Positions 44,826 to 55,327 of a stretch of 64,000 bases of DNA are shown here, piece after piece (position 1 is the first letter of the stretch; every line of letters begins with the position of its first letter). The notes under the pieces are model-generated. The model searched no databases and was not told the DNA's origin. It saw only the letters and a program-made list of their open reading frames with translations. This stretch comes from Bufo bufo (lineage: Eukaryota; Chordata; Amphibia; Anura; Bufonidae), in the NCBI RefSeq assembly GCF_905171765.1, contig NC_053397.1, forward strand, positions 110,563,295 to 110,627,294. Reading direction: 5' to 3'. A program made the translations under genes and the position numbers.

Positions 44826-46529
44826 AGGTGTCCCTGCCTTCTAGATCGCTCAACGAGCGCTGTGTATACAGATCAGGAAGCGCTATGCGCTTCCTATCCC
44901 GGCTCGGTGGTCATGTGGTCGCTGGGGCCGGGTGAGTGCAGGAGCTGTCGGGTCTTCTACAGACCTCAATCAGCCCTGTACTGAGGCTGTACATCGCTGT
45001 ATTCTGCTGTACAGCCTCTCTGGGGGTTGTATATCCCCTGTAACTGGGGCTACTATGTCAGCCCCAGTTAATGGAAAAATCAATAGTTAAAAAAAATATG
45101 AAGTTAAATGTCCTCCAGAGGTCTTGTATGACTTTATGGGGGACGCAAAGTGTAAAATAAAATAAAATAAAAAAAAGTGTTTTCTAAAAAAAAAATATAT
45201 AAAAGGTTTAGTAAGTAATTGCAAAAAAATTTTAAATAGAAAAATAAAAATAAAATAGACATACTTGTCATTGCTGCGTGCGTGACGGCTGGCTCTATAA
45301 ATATATCACATGATCCACCCCATCCGATAAACACCATAAAAAATAAAAATAAAAACTGTGTCAAAAAAGTCATTTTTGTCACCTTACATCACAAAAAGTG
45401 CAACACCAAGTGATCAAAAGGCATATGTCCAACAAAATGGTTCCAATAAAACCGTCACCTCATCTCGCAAAAATTGAGCCCTAGAGCTCTCAGAACATGG
45501 AGACATTAAAACAGAATTAGTTTGTTTCAAAAATGCTATTATTGTGTTAAAGTGAAATATATAAAAAAAAGTATACATTTTAGGTATTACCGCATCCGTA
45601 ACAACCAGCTCTTTAAAAATATCACATGACCTAACCCCTCAGGTGAACACCGTAAAAAATAAAAACTGTGTAAAAAAAAAGCAATTTTTTGTCACCTTCA
45701 CAAAAATTGCAACACCAAGCAATCAAAAAGGCATATGCCCCCCAAAATAGTACCAATAAAAAAGTCACCTCATCCCGCAAAAATGAGATGCTACCTAAGA
45801 CAATCGTTCAAAAAATAAAAAAGCTATGGCTCAGACTATGGAGCCACTAAAACATCATTTTTTTTTGTTTCAAAAATGCTATTATTGTGTAACACATAAA
45901 TAAATAAGAAATGGTATACATATTAGGTATTGCCACGTCCGTAACGATCTGCTCTATGAAAATGTCACATGATCTAACCCCTCAGGTGAATTCTGTAAAA
46001 ATAAATAGATAAAAACTGTGCCAAAACAACCAATTTTTTTGGTCACCTTGCCCCATAAAGTGTAATAATGAATGATCAAAAAATCATATGTACCCAAAAA
46101 TGGTACCAATAAAAATGTCAACTCTTCCTGCAAAAAACGAGTCCCTGAATGAATAAAAAAAACTGAAACAAACAAAGAAAGTAGACATATTTGATATCAT
46201 TGCATCTGTAACAACCTGCTCTATAAAAATAGCACATTATCTACCTTGTCAGATGAATGTTGTAAAAAGTAAAAAATAAAAACAGTGCCATTTTTTGGTT
46301 ACCTTGCCTCACAAAAAATTTAATATAGAGCAATTAAAAATCATATTTACCCCAAACTAGTACCAATAAAACTGTCAGATTATCCCCTAGTTTCCAAAAT
46401 GGGGTCACATTTTGGGAGTTTCTACTGTAATGGTGCATCAGGGGGGCTTCAAATGGAACATGACATCTAAAAACCATATGGCACTTCTTTTGTGCCCTGC
46501 CGTGTGCCATTACATCAGTTTACGACCAC

Positions 46530-47257
46530 TAGTGTTGATCGCGAATATTCTAATCGCAAATTTTAAATGGAACCTGTCACCGGGATTTTGGGTATAGAGC
46601 TGAGGACATGGCTTGTTAGATGGCCGCTTGCACATCCACAATATCCAGTCCCCATAGCTCTGTGTGCTTTGATTGTGTCAAAAAAACGATTTTATACATA
46701 TGCAAATTAACCTGAGATGAGTCAGAGCTTGAAAATATGACTCTTCACTGGTCACACAAGTAAGATATGACTCTCTTAATTTGCATATGTATCAAATCGG
46801 TTTTTTTTTACACAATAAAAGCACACAGAGCTATGGGGACTGGGTATTGCGGATGTGCTAGCGGCCATCTAGAAACCCATGTCCTCAGCTCTATACCCAA
46901 AATCCAGGTGACAGGCTCCCTTTAATTGCGAATATTGTCACTTTGAGAATTTGTGAATATCTAGAATATAGTGCTATATCTTCGCAATGGCGAATATTCT
47001 AGATTTTTTTCCATCAGTACCTATGATCCCTCACTGCTTCTTGCTTGTGGGCCAATGAGAAGGGTGCAATATCTTTGACTTTAGGAGTAGTGTTGATCGC
47101 GAATTTTCGTATCGCATATTTTCCGATTGATTTCCGCAATCAAGGAAATAATGACTAGAGATCACAAATTCTCGAATTCGCGAATATATGATGAATATTC
47201 GCCGAAATATTTGTGAAATATGGCAAATTCGAATATTGCCCCTGCCGCTCATCACTG
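46530..47257. mobile_element. hAT MITE, itself invaded by a TTAA MITE
   Basis: It starts TAGTGTTGATCGCGAAT and ends GCTCATCACTG. Flanks ACGACCAC (46522-46529) and ACGACCTG (47258-47265) share six of eight bases. The empty site is visible in the other piggyBac tail (near 21058: ACGACCACATATGGGG), which confirms the left copy. Without the nested MITE it is about 370 bp, the size of its relative at 37471. Confidence 0.85.
46567..46921. mobile_element. TTAA MITE (355 bp)
   Basis: TTAA at 46563-46566 and 46922-46925, ends AACCTGTCACC / GGTGACAGGCTCCC. Inner CTCTATACCCAAAATCC pairs with GGATTTTGGGTATAGAG. Probably driven by a piggyBac transposase, given the target. Same family as 47904-48226. Confidence 0.8.
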
Positions 47258-47557
47258 ACGACCTGGTGGGGTGTTTCCGTAAACCGCAGAATCAGGGTAA
47301 TAAATATTGAGTTTTGTTTGGCTGTTAACCCTCACTGTGTTAAATTAAAAAAAATGATTAAAATTGAAAATCTGCCAAAAAAGTGAAATTTGATCTCCAT
47401 TTTCCTTTAATTCTTGTGGAACACCTAAAGGGTTAACAAAGTTTGTAAAATCCGTTTTGAGTAACTTGAGGGGTGTAGTTTCTACAATGGAGTCATTTAT
47501 GGGGGGTTTCCACTAAGTAAGCCCCACAAAGTGACTCAGACCTGAACTGGTCCTTAA

Positions 47558-47873
47558 AGGGTTTCTATCACCAGAATTAACCCTATTAAACTAGCTGACA
47601 TTAGCGATGTGCTAATCTCAGATGAACCTAACTAGTCTACTCCTACTTTTATCCATGCCCCCGTTACTCCAGAAATATAACAGTCAATCTAGTGTAGCAG
47701 GGCATGGCCAGAGGTGGGAGAACATAGCCTCTAGGAGAAGGGGCAACGCCCCGCCCCCTGCTCCTAAAAGTTAATTAGCATATTATAAAAGTTATATTTC
47801 TGGAGTAACGGGGGCATATCACATCACTAACGTCAGCTAGTTTAATAGGGTTAATTCCGGTGACAGAAACCCT
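47558..47873. mobile_element. TTAA MITE (316 bp)
   Basis: TTAA at 47554-47557 and 47874-47877. The ends AGGGTTTCTATCACC / GGTGACAGAAACCC are shared with the big foldback element at 43620, so the two are related by their termini. Inner CTAGCTGAC(A/G)TTAG motifs are inverted. Confidence 0.82.
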
Positions 47874-47903
47874 TTAAAAAGTGGGTTTTGAAAATTTTCT
47901 TAA

Positions 47904-48226
47904 AGGAAACCTGTCACCAGGATTTTGTGTATAGAGCTGAGGACATGGGTTGCTAGATGGCCCCTAGCACATCCGCAATACCCAGTCCCCATAGCTCTGT
48001 GTGCTTTTATTGTGTAAAAAAAAAGATTTGATACATATGCAAATTAACCTGAGATGAGTCCTGTCCCTGAGAGGAGTCCAGCGTCAGAAAGCTAGAGCGC
48101 TGTAATGTTTTTTTACACAATGAAAGCACACAGAGCTATGGGGACTGGACATTGTGGATGTTCTAGCGGCTATCTAGCAACCTATGTCCTCAGCTCTATA
48201 CACAAAATCCCGGTATCAGGTTCCCT
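47904..48226. mobile_element. TTAA MITE (323 bp)
   Basis: TTAA at 47900-47903 and 48227-48230. The ends AGGAAACCTGTCACC / GGTATCAGGTTCCC are inverted, the interior CATGGGTTGCTAGATGG is shared with 46567-46921. Confidence 0.8.
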
Positions 48227-48599
48227 TTAAAAATTTTAAGAATTGCTTCTAAAATTCTAAGCATTCTAACGTCCTAAAAAAATTAAATGACATTTACAAA
48301 ATGATGCCAACATAAAGTAGAATGTGTCACGGGAAAACAATCTCAGAATGGCCTGGATAAATAAAAGTGTTCCAAAGCTATTACCACATAAAGTGACACA
48401 TGTCAGATTAGCTAAATTTGGCCTTGTCAGGAAGTGGTTAAAGAATATATGAACCTTAAATGGTGTATTTGTTAGCAAGTTAGCTAATTTGTTAGCAATA
48501 CACTCCTCCATCTCCCCGTGCCTCCCCAGTCCATAACAATGTTAAAAAACTTATTTCCAGGGAATGGAAAGACCCTGGAAAAAGATCAGGGATCTCTAA

Positions 48600-48809
48600 G
48601 GGCTGTTTCACATGAGCGGATGCCGTGCGTGACATCCGCTCCGTGAAAGAGTGCCAAGACCCGATGCAGACTGCAGTAAAGAGATCACAGAGAGGCACGG
48701 AACATTATCAGTCATGTTAATGCTCCGTGCCTCTGCAGTCTGCATCGGGTCTTGGCACTCTTTCACGGAGTGGATGTCACACACGGCATCCGCTCGTGTG
48801 AAACAGCCC
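48600..48809. mobile_element. Harbinger-type MITE in DIRS gag
   Basis: 210 bp, ends GGGCTGTTTCACATGAGCGG / CCGCTCGTGTGAAACAGCCC, TAA on both sides (48597-48599 and 48810-48812). Most of its length is a hairpin: AAAGAGTGCCAAGACCCGAT pairs with ATCGGGTCTTGGCACTCTTT. Confidence 0.85.
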
Positions 48810-49062
48810 TAAGGCCTTTAAGGGTAAATAGACTCCAAATAGATGTCCCCTTAGCTCGGATATTAACAAAATCATCCCTCGTGTTTGAAGACATGGGTCT
48901 TTTAAAAGATCCAATAGACAAAAAAAGAATTACTAAAACAGGCTTGGGAGACAGATGCGGCTATGTTTAGGCCGGCTATAGCTGCAACCTGCACAGCTAG
49001 ATCCCTATCTGTTTGGCTCTCCCAATTAGAAAGCCATTTATTTGTTAGGTGTTGTGTAGATT

Positions 49063-49533
49063 TTATTATTTTTCCTTATAACATGGTTTAATAGGGAAAA
49101 AAATAGCATTCTTAATACAGAATGCATAGTACAAGAGGGCTGGAGGGATTAAAAAAAATTAAAAATAATTTAACTTGCCTTAATCCACTTGATCGCGCAG
49201 CCCGGCTTCTCTTCTGTCTTCTTCTTTGAGGAATAGGACCTTTGATGACGTCACTGCGCGCCTCACATGATCTACCACATGATCTTTTACCATGGTGATG
49301 GATCATGTGACAGACCATGTGATGAGCGCAGTGATGTCATCAAAGGTCCTTTTCCTGTGCTCAGCAAAGAAGAAGACAGAAGAGAAGCCGGGCTGCGCGA
49401 TCAAGTGGATTAAGGGGAGTTATATATATTTTTATTTATTTTTTTAACCCCTCCAGCCCTATTGTACTATGCATTCTGTATTAAGAATGCTATTATTTTT
49501 CTTTATAACCATGTTATAAGGGAAAATAATAAT
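49063..49533. repeat. Large foldback, about 220-bp arms
   Basis: The left arm (about 49063-49285) and right arm (about 49300-49533) are inverted copies: TACAGAATGCATAGTAC pairs with GTACTATGCATTCTGTA, and GATCGCGCAGCCCGGCTTCT with AGAAGCCGGGCTGCGCGATC. The loop near TTTTACCATGGTGATG is short. No clear target duplication. It lies between two parts of DIRS gag. Confidence 0.85.
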
Positions 49534-49838
49534 GATCAGGTCCCCATCCCGATCGTCTCCTAGCAACCGTGCGTGAAAATCGCACCGCATCCGCACTTGC
49601 TTGCGGATGCTTGCGATTTTCACGCAGCCCCATTCACTTCTATGGGGCCTGCGTTGCGTGAAAAACGCAGAATATAGAACATGCTGCAATTTTCACACAA
49701 CGCACAAGTGATGCGCGAAAATCACTGCTCGTGTGCACAGCCCCATAGAAATGAATGGGTCCGGATTCAGTGCGGGTGCAATGCGTTCACGTCACGCATT
49801 GCACCCACGCGGAAAACTCGCTCGTGTGAAAGGGGCCT
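49534..49838. mobile_element. MITE right half, CTCGTGTGAAAGGGGCC end
   Basis: It ends CTCGCTCGTGTGAAAGGGGCC before TTA, a terminus like the other Harbinger-type MITEs here. It contains several inverted pairs (CGTGAAAATCGCA / TTGCGATTTTCACG). The left end is hidden by the foldback sequence. Confidence 0.5.
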
Positions 49839-50346
49839 TACTTCTCTGGCAGTTTTAAAACCGGTCTCCAATTTTCTAGCGGATGCCTCAGCAGACTGGG
49901 TGAGGCTGTCAGCTAGTTAGATCTACAGCTCTAACTAATCCTACCTGTAGAGCTGTATGGCTTAGATCGTGGTCTGGTGATGCAGGATCAAAAAGAGTTG
50001 TCTGTGTTCTATTTCATGTGAGAGGAACAGGCTCTTTGGTTCTGCTTTAGATGACATCCTTGAAAAAGCCTCAGACAAGAAAAAGGGATTTCCAGCCAAA
50101 TCCCATTATTTCTAGAGATGAGCGAATCGAAGCTGACTAAATGAAATTCATTCAGAATTTCAGGAAAAATTCTATTTTCACCGAATGCGAATTTCCTCGC
50201 GCTTTGTGGTAATGAATCACATTTTTCCTAAAATGGCTGCTGCACGTGTGAGGACATGGAGAAAGGAACTCTGGAAAGGCAGGATCACCCATAATGACAT
50301 GCATGCAGCCAATCCGAAGCCAGCCAGCCCTGTGATGTCACAGCAC

Positions 50347-50354
50347 TATAAATA
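50347..50354 (+). promoter_or_regulatory. TATA-like box of hAT copy 4
   Basis: ACTATAAATAACGGCAGCC stands about 235 bp inside the left TIR, followed by ATCTTAGATTC and AATTAGTGCAGGGAGAGACG, a layout also seen near 51300 at the start of the nested hAT. A plus-strand transcript from here would read into the leader repeats and the captured fragments. Confidence 0.5.
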
Positions 50355-50789
50355 ACGGCAGCCATCTTAGATTCTGCCATTTATTAGTGTAATTAGTGCA
50401 GGGAGAGACGTCTGCAGGCGCTAGGGACAGTGATAGAAAAAACATCATTGTGCAGGGAAAGATTACTCAAGGTTTAAAGGATACGGAGGAATCATTCCAC
50501 AGCATTTCTGTTGAACAGGGTTCAGTCGGGGAGGTGACAGCCTGGAAAATAGGAACATTTCTATTACACCTTGCAGCACTGACTGGGGATCCAAATTGCC
50601 ATTATACAGCTCTGTAATTCCAGCAAACAGTTCTTATTAGGGTGCAAGTGCTGTTTGATACAGGCATTAACAGGGTTTATTACAAGGAAATATTTCTACA
50701 TTTTATTTGCCCTAGTGTGGTGCAGCTATATGTTCTAAAGCATTTTTTGGATTGTATTAGTGGGAAAAAAAGGGCTTTTAGCCGTTGTG

Positions 50790-51086
50790 TGGTGAAGTGC
50801 GAAAATTGCAGCCCTTTTTGTTGCGTATTAGTGGCAAAAGTAAAATATATTTGCCGTTCAGCAGTGCAGTTATCTGTTCTAAAGCCCTTTTTTCCATGTA
50901 TTAGTGGAAAAAGAAAAAATATATTTGCCGCTCAGCGGTGCAGTTATCTGTTTTAAAGCCCTTTTTTGCGTGTATTAGTGGAAAAAGGAAAAATATATTT
51001 GCCGCTCAGCGGTGCAGTTATCTGTTTTAAAGCCCTTTTTTGCGTGTATTAGTGGAAAAAGGAAAAATATATTTGCCGCTCAGTGG
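50790..51086 (+). repeat. 74-bp tandem repeat in the hAT-4 leader
   Basis: GCAGTTATCTGTT recurs at 50866, 50940 and 51014, exactly 74 bp apart, each with GTATTAGTGG and ATATATTTGCCGCTCAGCGG. The fourth unit is cut at 51086 by the nested hAT, and the series resumes, diverged, at about 54415-54545. Confidence 0.9.
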
Positions 51087-51439
51087 TAGAGATTAGATGT
51101 CCCAAACTATTCGCCGGTGAACAGTTCCCAGCGAACATCGCTTGTTCGCCGCGGCGGGCCACCCCCTATACGTCATCATTGAGCAAACTTTGACCCTGTA
51201 CCTCACAGTCAGCAGACAAATTCCAGCCAATCAGCATACCCTCCCTCCCAGCCTTCCAGACCCTCCCACCTCCTATCAAAAAGCAAGGACAGCATCCATC
51301 TTAGATTCATTCTAAAGCTGCAGTGTTAGTTAGAGCAGGGAGACTGCTGCTGCTGCTGAATTAATAGGGAAATCGTTAGCTAGGCCAGTGTTCTGTGTCC
51401 ACTCCAGTCCTCAAAGACTCATCTGATGTAAGGACAGCG

Positions 51440-51460
51440 TCCTGACAGCACCCCAAAAAG

Positions 51461-51496
<36 letters not shown>

Positions 51497-51850
51497 CAGT
51501 TGCCTGCCCGTGTGTGAGAGGCCACAGGCCCACAGACTGTACTGTGTGCACGCCACTCATATCGGGTGGCACAGTACCTTGCAGATAAAAAAGTCATTTA
51601 ATTCTTACCCTTTAATATAATTGCAGTTGCCTGCCAGTGTGTGTCAGGCACACAGACTGTACTGTGCCCACTGCCAGTGCCCACCACTCATATCAGGTGG
51701 CACAGTACCTTGCAGATAAAAAAGTCATTTAATTTTTTTCTCTGTGATATAATTGCAGTTGCCTGCCAGTGAGTGTCAGGTCCACTGACTGTACTGTGCC
51801 CATTGCCACTGCCCACCACTCATATCGGGTGGCACAGTACCTTGCACGCA
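51440..51850 (+). repeat. Leader tandem repeat of the nested hAT, about 130 bp x 3
   Basis: ATTGCAGTTGCCTGCC starts at 51493, 51620 and 51752; each unit ends with CATATCNGGTGGCACAGTACCTTGCA. A (TA) run of about 30 bp (51469-51494) sits before the first. Again the array precedes the transposase start. Confidence 0.88.
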
Positions 51851-51874
51851 TAGTACCACTAATCTAAAAAAAAA

Positions 51875-53780
51875 AGACAGGCAGAGGCAGGCCACCCCGC
51901 AGGGGCCGTCGTGGTCGTGGTGCTGTGATTTCCTTTTGCCCTAGAATAATGCCCAGTGTTCAGAGGCCACGTAACTTGAACTCGAAAAGTTCTGAGGACA
52001 TAATTGACTGGCTTACACAGGACACCAAATCTTCTACAGCTTCCGCTTGGAACCTTGATGCACCAATCTCCTCCAACTCAGCTTCGGGCACCTCTCAAGT
52101 TACCACTCGCCCGCCCACCGCCACCACCAACAAACACTAGCACCACAGCCGCTTCACTTGATCTGTCAGAGGAGTTATTTACACATCAGTTGGAAGAAAT
52201 GAGTGATGCGCAACCATTATTGCCAGAGGATGTAGATAACAGGGATATGTCTCAGGCAGCATTACACACATGGACGTATGATGTGAAGAAGATACAAGTG
52301 AAGCGGTTGATGATGACGATGTGCCCGTGTCTGCCTCTGATAACAGGGATGCCATTTGCAACCTGTGCCAAAAGAAACTGAGTCGTGGGAATTCCAACAT
52401 CCACCAAGGTACAACTGCTTTGCGAAGGCACATGATCTCACATCACAAACGCCTAAGGGATCAACACATGATGAGTACAAGCAGCACACAAACCCAAAGC
52501 CACCATCCTCCTCCTGGTCCAGCATCTTCAGCCACGTCAACCACTGCTGTCCTCCTTGCCCCCTCTCAACCACCGGCCACTCCGCCTCTCACCTTCAGCA
52601 GTTCCTGCTCATCTGCCCACAGTCAGGTGTCTGTCAAGGAAATGTTTGAGCGTAAGAAGCCAATGTCACAGAGTCACCCCCTTGCCCGGCGTCTGACAGC
52701 TGGCTTGTCGGAACTCTTAGCCCGCCAGCTTTTACCATACAAGCTGGTGGAGTCTGAGGCCTTAAAAACAATTGTAGCTATTGGGACACTGCAGTGTAAG
52801 GTACCCGGCCGAATTTTTTTTTCACAAAAGGCAATCCCCGACCTGTACTCTATTGTGGAAAAGGAAGTCATGGCATGTCTGGCACAAAGTGTTGGGGCAA
52901 GGGTCCATCTGACCACTGATACCTGGTCTGCAAAGCACGGTCAGGGCAGGTATATCACGTACACTGCTCATTGGGTAAACCTGCTGACGGCTGCCAAGCA
53001 TGGAATGCGTGCCTCTGCAGAGGAGTTGGTGACACCGCCACGACTTGCAGGCAGGCCTGCTGCCACCTCCTCTACTCCTCCTACTCCATCCTCTTCACTA
53101 ACCTCCTCGGCTGAGTCCTCTTCTGCTGCTGCGTCTTGCTCCACATCAACTGCACCCCCCCCAGCTCCCCAGGGGCTATTCCACATCCCGGATACGACAG
53201 TGTCATGTCGTCTTGGGGTTGACTTGCCTGAAAGCAGAGAGTCACACCAGACCAGCACTCCTGTCCGCCCTGAACGCACAGGTGGATCAGTGGCTGACCC
53301 CGCACCAACTGGAGATCGGCAAAGTGGTGTGCATTGAATTTGGGCAAGTTGTCACATGTGCCGTGCATGGCACATGTGTTGAATCTGATCGTACAACGCT
53401 TTGTGCATAAGTACCCAGGCTTACAGGACATCCTGAAGCAGGCCAGGAAGGTGTGTGGCCATTTCAGGCGTTCCTACATGGCCATGGTGCACTTTTCCGA
53501 TATTCAGCGGCGAAACAACATGCTAGTGAGGCGCTTAATTTGCGACACGCTGGAATTCAAAACTCCTAATGTTCGACCGCCTGCTCCAACAAGAAAAAGC
53601 CGTAAACGAGTATTTGTATGACCGGGGTGCTAGGACAGCCTCTGCAGAGCTGGGTATTTTTTTGCCACGTTACTGGACGCTCATGCGCAATGCCTGTAGG
53701 CTCATGCGTCCTTTTGAGCAGGTGACAAACCTAGTCAGTCGCACCGAAGGCACCATCAGCGACATCATCCCATTTGTTTT
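51875..53780 (+). pseudogene. hAT transposase of the nested element, C-terminus lost
   Basis: An Arg/Gly-type N-terminus near 51880 is frameshifted. A BED finger follows at 52340-52450 (AICNLCQKKLSRG then H-M-I-S-H-H). The main frame 52321-53337 has MFERKKPMSQSHP, RIFFSQKAIP and VHLTTDTWSAKHGQG (first catalytic Asp). After a frame change, 53334-53621 has LSHVPCMAHVLNL, and 53569 onward has TISDIIPFVFFL. The second Asp block (V-T-D-N) is lost at the frame change near 53335. The dimerisation domain is missing because mariner sequence takes over at 53781. Not active. Confidence 0.87.
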
Positions 53781-54407
53781 CTTCCTGGATGATGGTGCAC
53801 CACCACATTATGGGTGTCAGGTCCGAGCATTCCTAGATGAACAGTTTCCTGGAAAGTGGATAGGTCATCGTGGGCCAGTTGAATGGCGCCCAAGGTCTCC
53901 CGATCTGACCCCCTTAGACTTTTATCTTTGGGGTCATCTGAAGGCAATTGTCTATGCTGTGAAGATACGAGATGTGCAGCACCTGAAACTACGGATACTG
54001 GAAGCCTGTGCTAGCATTTCTCCTGCGGTGTTGCTATCAGTGTGTGAAGAGTGGGAGAAGAGGGTTGCATTGACAATCCAACACAATGGGCAGCACATTG
54101 AACACATTTTATAAGTGGTCAGAAACTTGTAAATAACTCATGAAAGAATAAAGTTACGTTAAAACCAAGCACACCATTGTTTTTCTTGTGAAATTCCCAA
54201 TAAGTTTGATGTGTCACATGACCCTCTTCCCATTGAAAAAACTAAAGTTGGATTCAAAATGGCCAACTTCAAAATGGCCGCAATGGTCACCACCCATCTT
54301 GAAAAGTTTCCCCCCTCACATATACTAATGTGCCACAAACAGGAAGTTAATATCACCAACCATTCCCATTTTATTAAGGTGTATCCATATAAATGGCCCA
54401 CCCTGTA
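53781..54407 (+). mobile_element. 3' part of a mariner-type transposon, fused to hAT
   Basis: The encoded piece DDGAPPHYGCQVRAFLDEQF, then RSPDLTPLDFYLWGHLK, is the catalytic C-terminus of an IS630/mariner transposase. The second Asp and the last acidic residue are separated by 36 residues, unlike the Tc1 here. The frame (from 53569) is continuous with the hAT and stops at 54114. The right terminus CATATAAATGGCCCACCCTG before TA (54406-54407) is an intact mariner end. The 5' half is missing. Confidence 0.85.
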
Positions 54408-54752
54408 TTTTACAGCCCTGTTTGCCATCTATTAGTGGCAAAATAAAAATATATTCGCTGTCCAGCGTTGCACTAATCTGTTGAAAAGCCTTTTGTGTTG
54501 TGTAAAAATGAGGGCCTAATTGCCGATCAGCGGTGCAGTTATATGGACAGAATTACATAGTGGTGAAATTTTTTTATGTGAAACAGGCTATTTTGGGAAA
54601 ATTGATGTGTGATTGTAGACTTTCTTCTGTATGAACCGAATTTCATTATACTTTCATTGGTGAAATTTTTTATTTCAACCATGTTTTCTTCGGGAAAATT
54701 AATGTGTGATTGTAGACCTTCTTTTGCTGTATGGACCGAACTACGTCGTTGT

Positions 54753-55248
54753 GGGTCCTGCAGTAAACATAATGAAGACGCTGATGACAACACTCCAGCA
54801 GACTTTGCCTTTACCGTCTATTCTCAATTAAATCAAGCAGCTTCATTAAGTTGAAAACATTCATATGTTTTTATCTGCTCCGTCTGCATTTGATCTCCAC
54901 AGTACACAAGACATGACAGGAGAACCTCTGCTTTGGAGTCCAAGTCCAGTTTCTTAAGATCAGGAGTTCCATCAGAATTGTGCATAACAATCTTGCTCCC
55001 TGTGAAAAGCCATAACAAAAGGACTCCATAGGCATACACATCAGAGGAAGTGGAAGCTGGATGCCAGAATTTTAATTCAGGAGCAATAAACAGCGGGAAG
55101 AAAATAGAGGTGGCTGAACTCTGCTGCTCTGTATCTCTTGTCCAGCTATGCCCCTCCCGCGATTTACAGCAAATACATTATTTTCATGTAGAGATCCAAG
55201 AATTATGTTGGAGGCATGTAGTGTATGCAAGCCATGTGTGACCCCTCT
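54753..55248 (-). pseudogene. STK31: STK31-like kinase fragment, block 1 (captured)
   Basis: The minus strand, from 55248 down, reads GLHTLHASNIILGSLHENNV, then IAPELKFWHPASTSSDVYAY and GVLLLWLF, to a stop at about 54832, then about 80 bp that could be 3' UTR. These are protein-kinase subdomains VIb to XI in the form peculiar to STK31/TDRD8, a germ-cell Tudor-kinase; the Leu-rich LLLWL and C-terminal Y-E-C-F features match my memory of it. The stretch is continuous over several subdomains without introns. Next to block 2, a short piece around the F-V-D-I-D-F-A (DFG-equivalent) motif is altered here. It lies antisense to the hAT promoter and is bordered by hAT leader repeats on both sides. Confidence 0.72.
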
Positions 55249-55327
55249 CAATTAAGGGCCTACTTGCCGTTAAGTGGTGCAGTTATATGTGGTAAAGCCC
55301 TTTTTGCAGTGAAATTTTTTATGTGAC

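Larger units (their letters stand above)
44826..48437 (+). mobile_element. Second piggyBac-type tail, with four nested MITEs
   Basis: The long AT-rich part matches the tail of the piggyBac at 19920-21722: ATATG(C)CCCCCAAAAT, CCAAAATGGGGTCAC, GGTGCATCAGGGGGGCTTC and GACCTGAACTGGTCC. It ends near GTCAGGAAGTGG before TTAA at 48438-48441, a decayed terminus. Four degenerate units with CATGACCTAACCCCTCAGGTGAA-like cores lie near 45300, 45620, 45960 and 46230. No transposase is present. The first 270 bp (44826-45100) is GC-richer and unassigned. Confidence 0.7.
48450..50104 (+). pseudogene. DIRS-type gag, in pieces
   Basis: Plus-strand fragments line up as one capsid-like ORF. 48536-48596 has KLISREWKDP. 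After a MITE, 48813-49035 has VFEDMGLLKDPIDKK and then, one frame over, RPAIAATCTARSLSVWLSQ. After two more insertions, 49845-50104 has VSNFLADASADWVRLSA, LWLRSWSGDAGSK and DDILEKASDKKKGFP. These motifs are typical of gag in amphibian DIRS retrotransposons, from my recollection of the family. Removing the MITE with one TAA copy restores a continuous frame. The sequence 48450-48535 is unassigned. The hAT at 50113 ends it. Confidence 0.7.
51087..53780 (+). mobile_element. Nested hAT copy 5, right end replaced
   Basis: The left end TAGAGATTAGATGTCCCAAAC starts in the middle of a 74-bp unit of hAT 4. It has its own leader repeats and transposase. Its right TIR is gone: at 53780 the transposase frame passes into a mariner transposase whose far end abuts hAT-4 leader again. 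No 8-bp duplication can be found. Confidence 0.75.

Noticed and set aside
54753..55248. A genuine exon of a kinase gene
   Set aside because: Several kinase subdomains run on without introns, the fragment is repeated at 56283-56505, and both copies are flanked by hAT leader repeats rather than splice sites.
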